In this document: positions 26,740-42,109 of the stretch, one piece after another | How positions within the stretch are numbered: position 1 is the first letter of the stretch | Layout: each line of letters starts with the position of its first letter | Source of the DNA: Urechis unicinctus | Taxonomy: Eukaryota > Annelida > Polychaeta > Xenopneusta > Urechidae | Direction: 5' to 3' | DNA: 64,000 bases | Assembly (NCBI GenBank): GCA_034190875.2 | Contig: CM067343.1 | Location: forward strand, 55,909,945-55,973,944 | Position numbers and translations under genes: made by a program | The notes under the pieces: generated by a model | Told to the model about the DNA's origin: nothing | Database searches by the model: none | Seen by the model: only the letters and a program-made list of their open reading frames with translations

Positions 26740-29700
26740 ACTGACCAAAATGTATAGCAAAGCTAATGTACTTTTTTTACTCAATACGCATACTTCAGGT
26801 GCAGAGCAAGGTGTGATCTAGAATACGGAACACAAACGAGCAAGAACCACACGTTTGAATATGTCAAGGACGCGCACAACACTACTGGGTTAAATATGTA
26901 CATTTAGTCAATCCAATATTATCCTTTCATCCGCAAGATGACTTCAAACCGACCAACGGGAATTATTCATGGTTGTCGAGCCGGCCTCCCATAGAGCAAA
27001 AAGCTACCTGTTCTGCCTTCGTAATTTGAAGGCTTTGGATTAGATCCCAATGGAAATAATAAAGCTGCAAACCACTGTCGTCGCCAAAGTGAGAAAGGTA
27101 CGAGTGATGGTGGTGTATGGCCGGGAAATAACTAGGAAGTGTCACGGCTCATTTCTATCCGCTCTTTAAAATTTCCAATACATACTGCAATTTCCGCAAA
27201 TTCTTGTATTACGTTACTTAACAAGATGTAAGCTATCTTATTGAAATTTTTGTTTTCAAGATAATAGAACACTTGATGTATCAACAAGCACAAGCTTCAC
27301 ACTGATAATTAAACCATTATTGTATATGTTGTTTGAGCGCCTGCGATAAATCTCAGCACAATGGCAACGGTCGTATTATTACTAAGCATGTTAACACTCC
27401 CGTCCAAGATATCTCAAATTAGACCCGTTATTTTATAATTAACGGTTGTTTTTGCACAACGCGCAGCCTTGTACAATATGCTGTCATGTCTAACAGTAAG
27501 GATTTGTACGCAGGTAACTTTTACTGATGTAACATATTGGATTCTGAGAGGGTAGTTCGAACGGTTAAACATTATGTTAACTGATATTAAATGTCGTTCT
27601 TATATGACATGAAATAACCATATCAGAACGGTGAACCAGTAAGATTGATTCGTCATGGGATCGCTTCAAGTCATTCTTCTTAATCGCGATGAATCATATA
27701 TCTAAATAAACATGCTACATGATATTGAATACCGCTTTGAACTTTCACAGCAGCGACATCTCTCTACTGCCTTTTATTGATCTCTTTCGGTAGACCCAAC
27801 GCAAAATTACCGGCGAAGGTATTGAGTAGCTAAGGCAATTATACACATGTGTGATAACTCATTTAATATATCGTCATTGACAAGCTCGGGAATTACAAAT
27901 GACATTCGAAATATTTATGTTACTAGTCGCTTAATGAACCACTCATCTAAATTCGCAGTTTCATTTTTACTTTACGTCATCCTGCGGACGCTGGAATCAT
28001 ATTTCATTGGATGGATACATTCAGGCTTATAGTGTCATAGACATCTGATACAGCGTGGGAGTCGTCTATTTCGGTTATGAGGGGAGCACCTTATTTGCGT
28101 TCCTTGTATCATTGAATGAAGATTTAGCCTGATAATGTGGCAGTCGTGTTGATGTTGCTTCTTGTCCTTGTTTCAACAAAAATGTCCTAACTAGAGGCGG
28201 CCACGGCTAAGGTATATTGTTGTTCTTGGTACGGTTAAAATGTATTTAAGATGAATTATGACAAAAATTAGCGGATGCGTTTTATTATTGATGGCATATT
28301 TGCGGGCGTCAACCTTGATAAGGATGAAATCTACTTCCGTGTCATTTAATGTTCACATACTGGTTAGACAGTTACAACGAAGTAGATCACATTGGCTTTT
28401 GTCACGGAGATACACCGTCGAAACGAAGTTCATATTATGCTGCTGTTTCTTCTCATCAGATTTGTTTTAATCATTACAAGCAACCGCAGTCGCTGAAGTT
28501 GATGTGTATAACTTATCTGTCGATTGTGGATATATAAGCGTTTATTTGTGTGCCTTCAAATATTTCAGCCAAGCTTACCATTGAGTACACAGTTGCCAAT
28601 GTTTCTGTAATGTGTACGATGTGGTCATTTTTAGTTGCGTAGGGAATATTTCTGTATTAATTATCTCGAATGCTCATCCGTTTTTTTTTGTGCGTGCGAA
28701 TCAGTACATTGAGGGTTATTTCCGCAAATCCAGCATGTGTTGTGACTTTATTAAAAAGTTTGTAGAAAGACCACGATCTCATTTCAAATAGAGAAATCAT
28801 GCAAGTTGCCAACAGCTATATACGATTATTTCAGTGCCAAATATAGTGGGGTTATATTTATGAAGTCATGGGCGCTTTGAGGTACATTTCTGGAACGCAT
28901 AATTTGCTATGGTCACAACCACCATAGGTGACAGAGATCCTGATAATCGGACGTCAATCATATAATCTGCATTAACAAGTTGATACAGAAATATGAATGT
29001 GTTTTTGCTGCGTGTTTGTGTGTGCGTGTGTTTGTGTGTGTTTGTGTGTGTTCATGTAAAGTTCGACAGCAGTGTAAGAAGAACTCGTTTCTATGCATTT
29101 GCAAACTCTGAAGCAATTTGTAGGCTTTGTAACGTATATCCGCTTTAGACCTCTTTCCACACGAACTGAAGTTTTTGCTCCTAAATTATCATGGAAATGA
29201 CTCTAATGGAAGCCCTTGATTAAGCGTACCAGTCATATTGCGTGGTATCGAAAGACTTTTAAAGGGGTTGCTCACTCTGCAGCTTGGTGCGCCGTAACTA
29301 TTTCGTGTATGTGCCTGCTTGGGCGGGGGAAAACCTATTGATATACGCTGTAAGCTACTGCTTACGGTACCATGCTTTGTGCGAGTCAGGGCTCGACATT
29401 AACGGTTGTTCGCTTGCTTAGGAGAAGTGATTTCTCCTGCCGGACAATTGACTTGCCGGACGAGAGAATTTTATGATCCGGGAACCTATTCTGCTACGCT
29501 CCGATTGGTTGCTTAACGCTGCGCGCCGCGTCGGCCTTAGAAGCAACCACTCCGTCATCCCCACATTTGTAACTAATTATATAAGTGAGTATTTAATTAG
29601 GTGTATGCCAGTTGTCACGCTGAAAAACGCGACATCAATTAGCTTAAGGATATTTGTGTGTACACACTGGTGCTGAGCCACCAAGCAATGATCTGTTTTG

Positions 29701-30255
29701 CTGATTGCCTCAATCAGCTTGTCTCAGACTCGCAGTTATTCCAAATCCAAATTGGCTGCAATGGATGGATGGCGGTCGGAATTGGAAATATAAAAGTCTA
29801 CAAACTTGCTCTTACGCAAATGCTATGCCATATATCTTATACTTAACATTATGAATTAGATATTAAGGACTACAGCTTGTCACGCTCAAGAAAAAAACTG
29901 ATGCAATTTTTTAGCTGAATACATTTATTACGAATATCCTGTAGTCAATAAGTGACAAACTTATCAATACTCTGGGATATGCAAGATCTAGTGACCTCGA
30001 ATATGATCTTAGTAACGACTATCATCACGAAGTTGTCGGTCTCAGCGGCCTTGGTTCTAGCACGGGGGGAATATTGCTTTGCTCAAAATTGAACCACAAA
30101 CAGTGTCGTTCAATCAGTGTCGAGTATCTTATGTAATTATGAGTTTTTACTTAGTATATTAAGTATAGCTGACTTTCTTCAACGATTCTATATTCTTGCA
30201 GCCACATTTGCCATTTCATTGAACTATTGCTATATTGTTAGCATGCATTACATAT
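26740..30255 (+). repeat. Long repeat unit, further copy
   Basis: Aligns collinearly with the copy at 11.55-14.65 kb. The 'gaccaacggga' block is at 26,950, 'agatatctcaaatta' at 27,408 (37,944), 'gcaccttatttgcgtt' at 28,086 (31,861), the 'ccagcatgtgttg' block at 28,730, an interrupted TG tract at 29,010-29,055, 'actgcttacggtaccatgc' at 29,355, 'gaagttgtcggtctca' at 30,029, and 'cattgaactattgctat' at 30,217. Several kilobases present in one copy are missing in the other. No gene recognised. Confidence 0.85.
29421..29437 (+). other. Hairpin paralogous to 13,097-13,113
   Basis: GGAGAA, loop GTGAT, TTCTCC; the flanking A:T can extend the stem by one. Next to it GCCGG occurs twice, 10 nt apart, where the other copy has diverged. 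Confidence 0.4.
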
Positions 30256-30259
30256 TTTA

Positions 30260-31700
30260 ACTGTCTTCAGTGGTATAGAGAAGATCAGTAATTGACCCAG
30301 CCGCTCATTATCGTACCATGCGCACCGTTATTTTGTGTTTGCTAGTATGACGTTGTACAGAAAGCGGATGAGTGACTTTTGAACGCTTTTCTCTGTGTGA
30401 GCTGTTGCATGCAACAACACAATACTCCAGAGCATGGTGAATTCATCTTTGGCATGATAACGCGCCATCTCCGAACCAACAATTGGGATTTTTAGCGACA
30501 TTATATTACCGAAGTCGTCCAACAATTGCCTGTTATTACCATCATTATCAAAGAATTGCATTTGAGTTGTTAAAGTATATATACGCCCGCAGCTGCAAGA
30601 TCGATAAACAAGGGTGTGGTTGGGATTTGTTGTTCGTCGCCTAGTTTTTTTTGCAGGAAAAGACAGTTTCAAATAAAGTGGCACAATGCGGTTTGAAAAG
30701 TTATGTGCTATGATAGCATTTCTGGGCAGACTACAATATATACTGCCTGCGCAAACTGCAAACCCTACATTTCCACTGACATTAAGGCGGTATCTAGAGG
30801 CTGTCCTCTTTGTTATGTAGTAGAAAGCATGACCAACTTTTAGCCTATCGATGTTTTCCCAAGATACTCACTATTTATATCACCTCGCATTAAGTCTTTG
30901 CTGTTGATGATAGAACACCAATCACGCGGTTTGCATCAAGATTAACTTCGTCTCCGTGGACCAATTGGTCAACAAAACACAACGTGACTTACCGTCGAAT
31001 GGATCAGCCTCTGACCATGCCCTCCACTGCATGCATACATGCTCAACTCCACCCTGTAAATCAGATGTAGCAATTTAGGGCGGATTTACGGACATGTTGA
31101 GTTTGCAGGAACAGCAAATATATGTTTGGTTATTTTTAAATGCTAAAGGGGACATTAATACCAATTGAACGGTTAATATCAACTTTACCGTCCAACATGT
31201 TGCTATGTATTAGCTTTCTGTGGTACTGGTTGATGGGGATAAAAAGTCTAATTTGAATATTGCACATCCTCCAGGGACAATCAAGCCAGTTGCCGGTTAA
31301 ACTGAACTGCACGCTTTATCTCAATCTTCGTCATTTCGCCTAGTTGTCATTTCAAGAATCTAGTCTTATAAAATCGACTCCCCTGCTAGATTGTAAGATA
31401 CATTCACGAGTAAGTTGGCGATGTTATCCCACTGAACATGAATCCCGTGTATTACCTGAGGCTGGTCAGGTGGTACTTACCACTATTCGATTCCTCGCCA
31501 TGCTTTTACCCTTGTCCAGTCTTCATGTCAAAAATGCAAGCACTTTTCTCTCTATACATTGCCATAGGTATGAAGGTCACATTCGAGCAATCCATAAAGC
31601 TATAAAATTGTGGTATGGTCATTGTTTTTGTTTTGCCTCGCCGGTGTTAATTGTGTATGTTCATGAAAAGACACAAACATATCAGATAACACACGAAAAA
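30260..31700 (+). repeat. Recurrent ~2-kb block, copy 3 of 5
   Basis: Begins with 'gtaattgacccagccgctcattatcg' (compare 20,519), then the 'catgataacgcgccatct' segment near 30,453, 'ctgttgatgatagaacac' near 30,900, 'gacattaataccaattgaac' near 31,150 and the 'cgactcccctgctag' segment near 31,375. A 118-codon minus frame (30,328-30,684) includes VGSEMARYHAKDE and TEKSVQKSL, the best-preserved form of the segment shared by all five copies. Confidence 0.85.
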
Positions 31701-32990
31701 CTAAGCTAGTTGAATTGTTCTGGAATGGCAGGCACATAAAGTTAATGCTAAGTGCTGATTTACATATTTAAATGCGCCTGCTTAACAATAGTGAATATCA
31801 ATTTGAACATTTACAGCATATAACTGATATCTGCTGCGTGTCCGTGTCGGTAATGAAGACAGCACCTTATTTGCGTTTCTTGTATCTTTGAATGATCATT
31901 TATCGTCATAAGACGGCCGACACGTTGATGTCACCTCCAGCTATATGTCAACAACATGCATTCTTCCGACGTACTGTGATGGAGAAATAAAACCGATGTC
32001 CGCCTAATGTGTTAGAGAGCAGTAATGGTTAATGTATTTAACAAAACCTCCTTATATCCATCAATATATAACGTCAGTGGTTTATTATGCAATTTTCTTG
32101 GCTGCTTTGTTTACTCCTGTTTTACGAAGTTATTGATCAGTGGCAGTCGCGTTAATCGCCTTCCGTGTTGTCCATATGGTTTTGAAAAGGCACAGCACGA
32201 CCATCCCCCTTAAACAGTGATTAGTGTTGCGATCATAGATATTGTTTGCGATAAACATTTATATATATATTTATAACAATTAGTTGTGCTATTGTTTACT
32301 TTGAAAGCACACTTCTCGACCGATTGTTATAATAAGAAGCCTCTAACTACTATATCGCTACCTACTACTGGCCCTAATAATACCACAATTCAGTTTCACA
32401 TAGAATCTGTTTAGTTTTATACTACAATGTATAGTCCGATTCAGCGGCTTAAACGTGAGATGTCAATAATGAAAACATATAATTCTTAAGAGTAAACCTC
32501 AATATATATGTATCATCGGTTTTATCATCCGGCCTGTCACAGCATCCATTGACGGCCCTATATTCTGGCCATTAAACCAGCCTGCGTACGCGACATCCAT
32601 ACAAACATATTTCGTCGTAGTGATAGCAATTACGCGGCCGTCAAAAGCAAGCTTGTATATGTGGAGCTGTCGAGTTTATGACCTACAGCTACGATGATAT
32701 CATATAGCAACGATGAAAGGTGTTTGGGTTGCGTTTCCAGCTGTTTCAGGCCATTACCCATATTCACATGTTTACTCAACGTGTTACCGATAGCGCCACG
32801 ATTTATGCATCGCTTTCGTACTGATAATGTACATGCATATTCCTTCGATTTGTTGAATCACGATTACATCAGAATTCTAGCTATGTGAAAATCGCGTTCA
32901 ACATGCGCTAAAACAGCATACATTCGGGATATATAAGATGCAAACATAACTGCAATGCAAGCTATGTATATTGAGTTCATATCATATAGG
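31701..32990 (+). repeat. Long repeat unit, compressed copy
   Basis: 31,820-31,960 aligns with 28,045-28,175. 32,035-32,220 aligns with 38,690-38,880 ('tccatc.atatata', 'ttttcttggct', 'ttgtttactcctgtttta'). 32,295-32,430 aligns with 14,210-14,340. 32,610-32,990 aligns with 19,995-20,290. Joining of distant blocks shows large internal deletions. No gene recognised. Confidence 0.75.
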
Positions 32991-34250
32991 CTACTAGCAG
33001 TATGATAGGACAATGGTATGGTTGTCATTTTTAATCATACAATAGTCTGTATGGCATTACTGACGTCGAACATATCTTTACAGCCACGAATGGGAAAACC
33101 AAAGGCGAACATAGCTTCTCAGTGGCGACTTTGTTTGCTCTCAATTTTTATCACAACCCCGGTGATGATCTGTGTCTCCCTATAGGTAGAGGTTATACAT
33201 AATGGTACTTACGCACCAGTTTTGTTTTTCGTTAGTAGGACAAATGTCAAAGCTTTTAATTGCAAACCTTTTTTGGTACTCATATGGTTGGCCTATTGTT
33301 GTTTTTGGTGTCATACCACAAAATTGTTTTCTTGCGCCATTATTCTTTGACGTACTGGGGGCAGGCGTTGCTGATATCCGTCATAATGTGCATGCAATAA
33401 TGCAAATGAGTGAAGTGACGGTTGAACACTTTTCTCTGTGATATCAGGTGCCTGTAACAACGCAGTGCTTTCGTGCATGATGCACTCATTTATGGCATGA
33501 TAACGCGCCATCTGTGAACCGACTATTGCACTTTTAAGCAATCTGAATAACAATAACCTAAATTGTCCAAAAAGGCCTGTCAATACTAATTTTATCAAAG
33601 CATTGTCATTACCACATGCAGAAATATTGCTGCGACAGTAAATCAGGAACGGTATCACTGTTTCATGAATGAGATAACCATGAGAAAGCAATATTCGCGT
33701 AGGCTGCATATTTCTTGATATAAAAGTTCGCTGTGTACACAGCAGGTTGTTGACGCCATTACATTGACAGCTAATGGGCAAAGTTTGTAATCCTCGGCAT
33801 CAATCACTCAACAGGTACATTAAGCGAATGGACGGTTAAGATACAAGATTAAACGTGTGGGTGTCTGTGTTGCTCTGAATGCGATATCAGGCAGATATGA
33901 GCCGACCCATGCTGCTGTTTAACGGTCTGGTCGCAACTATTGTTATTAAGTCTTCTTGTACTTGGCCATCTTTAAACGCATTAAATTTGTTGAATACGGT
34001 GAAATACAAACGATTTTGTTAGTGAATACACAAAAACTGGCATGATTGCTACATCGTCGATGATAAAAAGAAACCCCAAGGCATTAAAACCGTTGACAGA
34101 GGGAGGCAGTCTTTGCTTGGTTGAAATTGAAAGTGTTTATACTTATGTAACACATATAACTCAGCCTGTGTTTATACGCATTTATTTTTTCACATACGAT
34201 TCTGTTATCTTAATCTTCTTCATATCGCCATATTGGCATTACAATAATCT
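32991..34250 (+). repeat. Recurrent ~2-kb block, copy 4 of 5
   Basis: Shares with copy 2 (20,290-22,760) the 'gtctgtatggcat.a.tgacgtc' start, the 'catgataacgcgccatct' segment near 33,496, and 'gcagatatgagccga.ccatgctgctg' near 33,893, with the middle deleted. A 156-codon minus frame (33,311-33,781) spans the conserved segment and contains VGSQMARYHAINE and TEKSVQPSLHS. It is the longest non-repetitive frame outside the Polinton but is not open end to end in other copies. Confidence 0.8.
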
Positions 34251-35390
34251 AGTTGTTAATACTCGACTTGCCTGAAAGAGATTGTTTTATACGAGTAATT
34301 TGGCGACGATATCTTACTGAATGTGAGAAATGTGTACTTTTGAGCCAGGTCAGGTGGTACCTACCACTACCCAATTCCTTGCCATGTCTTTACCCTTGTT
34401 CAGTCTTCATCTCGCTAACAGTCATAACTGTGCCGCTATCACTATCCAAATTATTCAATGTAATAGTTATGGAACAAAACGATACGATACAGTAGCAATG
34501 TTCTGAAAAGTAAAGAAGGGAACATACACGCAATCAATAATGTTGGGCCTGGTGTAGCAGCAATATCCCTACAAGCGTCGTTAATGCCGTTTTCGTTTTC
34601 GCTCAGATACATTGCATTTTGCCTGTTGCTCTGACGTGTACGCTTCTTTCAAGTAAGTGCGCCCTGGTACCGTGTCCAACTATAATAATGCATAGTAGTA
34701 AGTCTTAAAGTTTTGAGCCCGCGTGACTTCGGTCCTGACTAATGTTACATGTATCGTGCAAAATCAGCCAACTGACACATAATCAACTGATTATAAAAAT
34801 CATATACCGTGAAGACCGTGCGTGTTTGCTACAGTTTTCTTATGCGTTTTAATGAACACAGCATGCGCACTGTTTGTCTTGTGGCGTCGACGTAACTTAC
34901 ACTAAAAGCAACAACTTCTACTACTATAAAGCGTGAAAAATAACGCATTGCGAGTAATCACATCAATTTGGTAATGATACCCTAACATAACCCTTTGGCC
35001 TGTAAGTCAATGTAAGACTAGGAACAACATCTAAGTCCATTGTATATGATAATATGTTGAATGATTGCAGCGCAGTTCTATTGTCTTGGAAGATTGCAAA
35101 AAATTTATACAGATAGAATAACCAAAAAATTGTTGGTCTCTAGTTTAGAGATTATTTGTAAACAAACAATGCATCCCTAAGTATTATAGGAGGTGTTATA
35201 TTCTCGGGGCAGTTACCAATAGTTCGAAATTCCATGGTTACTTAGGACTGATAAATTAAGATACGGTTCACTGATTCTGCCTCGGTGCTAGTGCATGGCT
35301 TGTGTGCCACTCTTACTGAGGTATATACCTAAACGCCACTGCTGTATATCGTTGGTCTGTCAAATCAAATATAGGAGAGCTCAATTGATA
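34251..35390 (+). repeat. Copy of the 23.0-24.26 kb segment
   Basis: Collinear with 22,960-24,260: 'tacc.ctacccaattc', 'ccgtgcgtgtttgcta', 'cacagcatgcgcactg', 'ggcgtcgacgtaac', 'attctgcctcggtgctag'. Divergence about 15-20% with indels. Confidence 0.85.
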
Positions 35391-38300
35391 GGTGTGCTTC
35401 GCGTGGCTTGAATACGTGAAAGCGCATGTGAAATAACGAATAAAGTAACTAACCCGCGCTAAGATCAATCATTGCACCCCTGTGGTACGACTGGCTAAAT
35501 CCGGTAATCGCCGACTGAACGCCCTCTTTGTAACTTTGAAGTGATAGGGCGCCACGCGACTCAAGTGTTTTGATTGGCCAGCAAGGTAACCACGGAAAAT
35601 ACCCAGCATTGTCTTATTTGGAAAGCTAGTTTTCCGGTTGGAGCACTCGGCCACATATTGCATGCAGAGGCGGTGGAGAATAGCGAACCCCCTGAATCGA
35701 GGGATGTAGACTAACTTTGTTAGGGACTGCAGGTTTTATAGTCAAGGTCTTGAGCGCAATCGGCAGAAATACGTTTGCAGAAAATATGCAATAAATTGCC
35801 TGTATTTCTATTGCAATTCATATGTTTTGTAACTTAGGGGATGTAGACTAACTTCAAACATGCCCCCCCCCCCCGCCAAAGAATTTAGCCGTGCGCATAT
35901 GCTATCTATACAGCATTGAGCGATTGAGATCAATCAGCAGAATTACTTTGCATCTCGGTCAATCAATCTTGTCGTATATTTCTATTTTCAAGTGATTGTA
36001 CTAAGGGAATAGCTGGAGGGAGGATATGATATGCCATCAAACAATGCGGGATTCACTCGAAGAAAAGTATATCACAAATCTTTCAAACAGCTCTATAGAC
36101 TGGTTTTAGACTTCTCATAAAACCGAAAATAATGAGCCACATCAAATCTTGTCGTGGTATTAAGTGTTGAAGTCTTCCTGAGAGTTCATATATTATGTCC
36201 CAGTTTTGCTTATATAAACAGGCTTTGTGGCGTTTATATCAAGCTCCTTCCTAGTTAATACATGGCGAACGACCCAAACAATTTAGCACGAATGATGACA
36301 GATGCCTTATAATGCGGCCAGGCTAGCATTAGCAAAGCTTTCTTTTCAACCTTGGATTATAGGCCTTCGGAAACGGCGATCTGGCAATAGATTGCCCGCA
36401 ATGCTCAATGGATATATCTCAGCTTGGCCTCAGCGGCAAACGCATCCAGATCAACACAGTGCAGAAACCAGCGCCCCTCATCTTCTAAGCACAATGCTTA
36501 TTTGTGCTCTTATTTACACATTATATTTTGAGTGCAGAAAACTACTGTTGTGTACATTGTCAAAAATAACTTAACTACATTGTCATAAAAACATAAGCTC
36601 AAGTGATATGTTTATCATAAAGAAGCCTCCAAATACATCACTGTGATCAACTCCAAATATACGTACGTCTTTACAATGAGGTCTTCGACAATGAGTGTTA
36701 CCACGAGAAGCTTTATAAAATCGGTAATCGATACCTAAAACTATATTGCCATCTATTCGTGATAGATACCATGAAATGCACTTTACTCGTAGGGTAGTCA
36801 AATCCATGTCAGCTTAATAATCGGTTATAAAACAATAATTTTGCCGCAACAATATTCTTTTTGGCATAACATTGTTGAATGGGCAAATAGAAATATATCA
36901 AATTACGGCTTGTTCTTTACATTTTGGATATGTCACAGCACATATGATTATATCTAAGTCTATCACATCTAAAACATATCACGTAGCGGCGGACATCGAT
37001 GCATAAATTGAACTTCAAAGTAAAAAAAATGTCAAATGATGTCAATGATAAAACACCATACCCATCAACGTTTTGTCCGTTAATTGAAGGTAATATTGCA
37101 GCTTGTCGGCGGATAGTAATACAGATGGGGCCTGCAGCACCCGGATTGCTGTTTACATTACTTTAGCCAATTGCGAATGGTCCACTCTCCCATAGACTCG
37201 ATTTGCCTGTGGCATAGAGTCACATAAATGTGTCAAAGATGTCCTTGGATGATTTTCTATTCATAAAAAACACTGTGAGAGTAGATAAACCAGAGAGGCC
37301 TATAAATGAACAAATGCGTGCCTCGCAGCCTACCCCATATGGCGATATGCTGGCTTGACAAGGGATGATACATAAAGAACCTTGTGTACGATTGGCACCA
37401 ATGGTCATATTTCCATGTCAGATCGCATGCAAGCGTTTGATTATTTACTTAATGGATGACAATCACATTGGCTATTAAAAAAGCGAACAAGCTGTCATTT
37501 TCCGAATAGAGCTACAGTAGCTTATTACAGAGAGTCCGGTGAACAATTTTGCGTTTTACACGCACTTAAGGGTTTTGCTTTAGCAATTGTGTCTGTTGTG
37601 CACATTGGACCGACATAGGCCTGCATCATGACCATTTAAAATGGTGGAGGCGGTTGCGCAGATGACAAAACGCATTTTCGTTCAGTTTATGTGATAATTT
37701 ATAAAGCGGTTTAAAACAAGCATTTAGAATTTGACTCGAGGCCTCTTTAAATGCCTACACACCGGTCAATTTCCATGTCTCATTTCCAAAACTAGCGTCC
37801 GCTAGATTACATCACGCCGACCAACGGGAATCGCGCATGGTTGTCAAGCCGGCCCTCATGGAGAAAACGTTTTGCCTTTCTTACTTAAAGGCAATGATAT
37901 ATTGCCCTATTAATTTTTGAGCATGTGAACAGTACCGTCCAGGATATCTCAAATTAGGGCCGTTCTTTTTAATGAAAGGTTGCTGATTAACAGTCACACA
38001 GCCATTTATTATAAGTTCTGCTGTCAGATCTCACAGGGAGGGTATTTTTCTCTGGCTGCATCGCTGTCGTAACGCATGTGATTTTGACATTGGTAGTCGA
38101 AAGGTGAAACTATAACGTAGGTATATGCTGCTAGGTCGCATCAAAGTACCGAGGACATTTTCAACACTCCTTATAAATGTCGTATGGTCATCACATTGGT
38201 GTTTCCGGTGTCGATTGTATGCTAATATGACGTAAGGATATATTAGAACGATGAACCTAGAAAGGGTTGAATTGTCATGGGATACGTTCATCCAAAGTTA

Positions 38301-39790
38301 GACGTTTCCTAGAAGTCATTCTTGTTAGTCGCAATGATTCATATCGCTAAATTAACTTGCTTGATGATAGCGAATACCGTTTTGTACATGTTCAACATCC
38401 GCAAAGCCGTCAAATATCTACTGCCCATCAATTGCTTCACATCCAACACATCAATTTAACCCATCCAGTATAACTGTCAAGCTATGGCAATCATAAACAT
38501 ACGTGATAACTCCCTGAATACATCGCCGTCGACAAGTTATTCTGAAAAGTTATGTTTCAATGCGTTTAACAAATCACTCATCTCAATTCGCTATTTCACT
38601 TTTGCTTTGATACGTCATCCTGTTGGAGCGATAAACCCATGTTAGGCTATTGTGTTACAGTGCTCAAGCGGTAAATATATGTAAAAACTTCCCTAAATCC
38701 ATCGATATATAGCGTCAGGGTTTAAATATGCAATTTTCGTGGCTCCTTGGCTTACTCCTGTTTTACCTTGTTATTAACTCATCTGTCTACCAGCAGCCCT
38801 CACATTAATCCTCTTCTGTGTAGTCGATATGGATTTGCAAAGGCACAGCTCCTTCTATCCTCTTAAACAGTAGTTGGATGCTCGTAGTACAAGGCCAATC
38901 ATAGCTGGCACGCCGTAGGCGCTAACCCGGTTCCATCTTCTTGAAAATGAAGGACAGCTATATATATGTCATTCATGTTTGATTTAACATGTGATCAAGT
39001 GCGTGATAGTCGCAGAAGACAATTTAAACAAGTAGTCATAATGGAAGGAATTGCACAAGAAAAGTCGCCCCCATCTTTCGTTAGATAAAACTGCACGGCA
39101 TTTGCCGTTTAATGATAGCTATTTCTTATCAATACTGTTTACCCTAATATGCTTGAAATGAATCAGATATACTTAATATTAAATCAAAATAATAAGAACG
39201 ATTAATTGAAAGTGCAATCAATTGCTTCGTAAGACCTGCATTTTCTGAAATGTGTCTTTATAAGGAGCTAACATTAATTTTCTTTTCCGTGTAATCATAA
39301 CATATAAATAGGCACATCAAACTCTATTGTCAGGAACCAACTGCCGGCGGATTGTCCATATCTCTAATCAGAATACGTTGTGCATTCATGGTGTCCAATA
39401 AGTTGTCAGCAATGGATCGTAAAAAAATTATTGCGTTGTTTCTTTTGATTTTGCCTTATTTGCACCAAATCGGCATAAGTTGGGATATTTCAAGTTAACG
39501 GGTATCAATAGCTACAACGGTGTTCATACTAGAAATGCAATTTTGTTTGATCATAGGCACTGTTTGCGAACTGTCGGCATGCATTATTGCATTATTGAGC
39601 ACCCAACTTCAAAGGACACACAGGTTCTGCAGATAAGCTTCTTTGCGTAGTGTGAAACATGCTCTGCCATGCGCACTGTTATAAAACATCTGCACTCTGT
39701 TTTCCCCCTGTGTCTAATTTTCTTGCTTGAATTCTCTCTTAAGCTATCGATACGTTATGGAATGTCAGCTATTGATATATGACTTCGTTA
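35391..39790 (+). repeat. Long repeat unit, copy with 12-base poly-C
   Basis: 35,391-36,830 matches parts of 57.97-58.97 kb and 9.7-11.45 kb; 36,930-37,430 matches 59,090-59,590 ('tctatcacatctaaaac', 'atcaacgttttg.ccgtta', 'gtcggcggatagt.atacagatggggc', 'acataaatgtgtcaaagatgtcc'). 37,515-37,660 matches 59,705-59,750 joined to 61,040-61,110, so it lacks about 1.27 kb held by that copy. 37,790-38,050 matches 11,560-11,999. 38,680-38,880 matches 32,035-32,220. 38,900-39,790 has no match I could place and no gene. Confidence 0.8.
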
Positions 39791-39814
39791 CAATTAATAA
39801 TGCCCTATATACAT

Positions 39815-40095
<281 letters not shown>

Positions 40096-40101
40096 TAGAT
40101 G

Positions 40102-42109
<2,008 letters not shown>

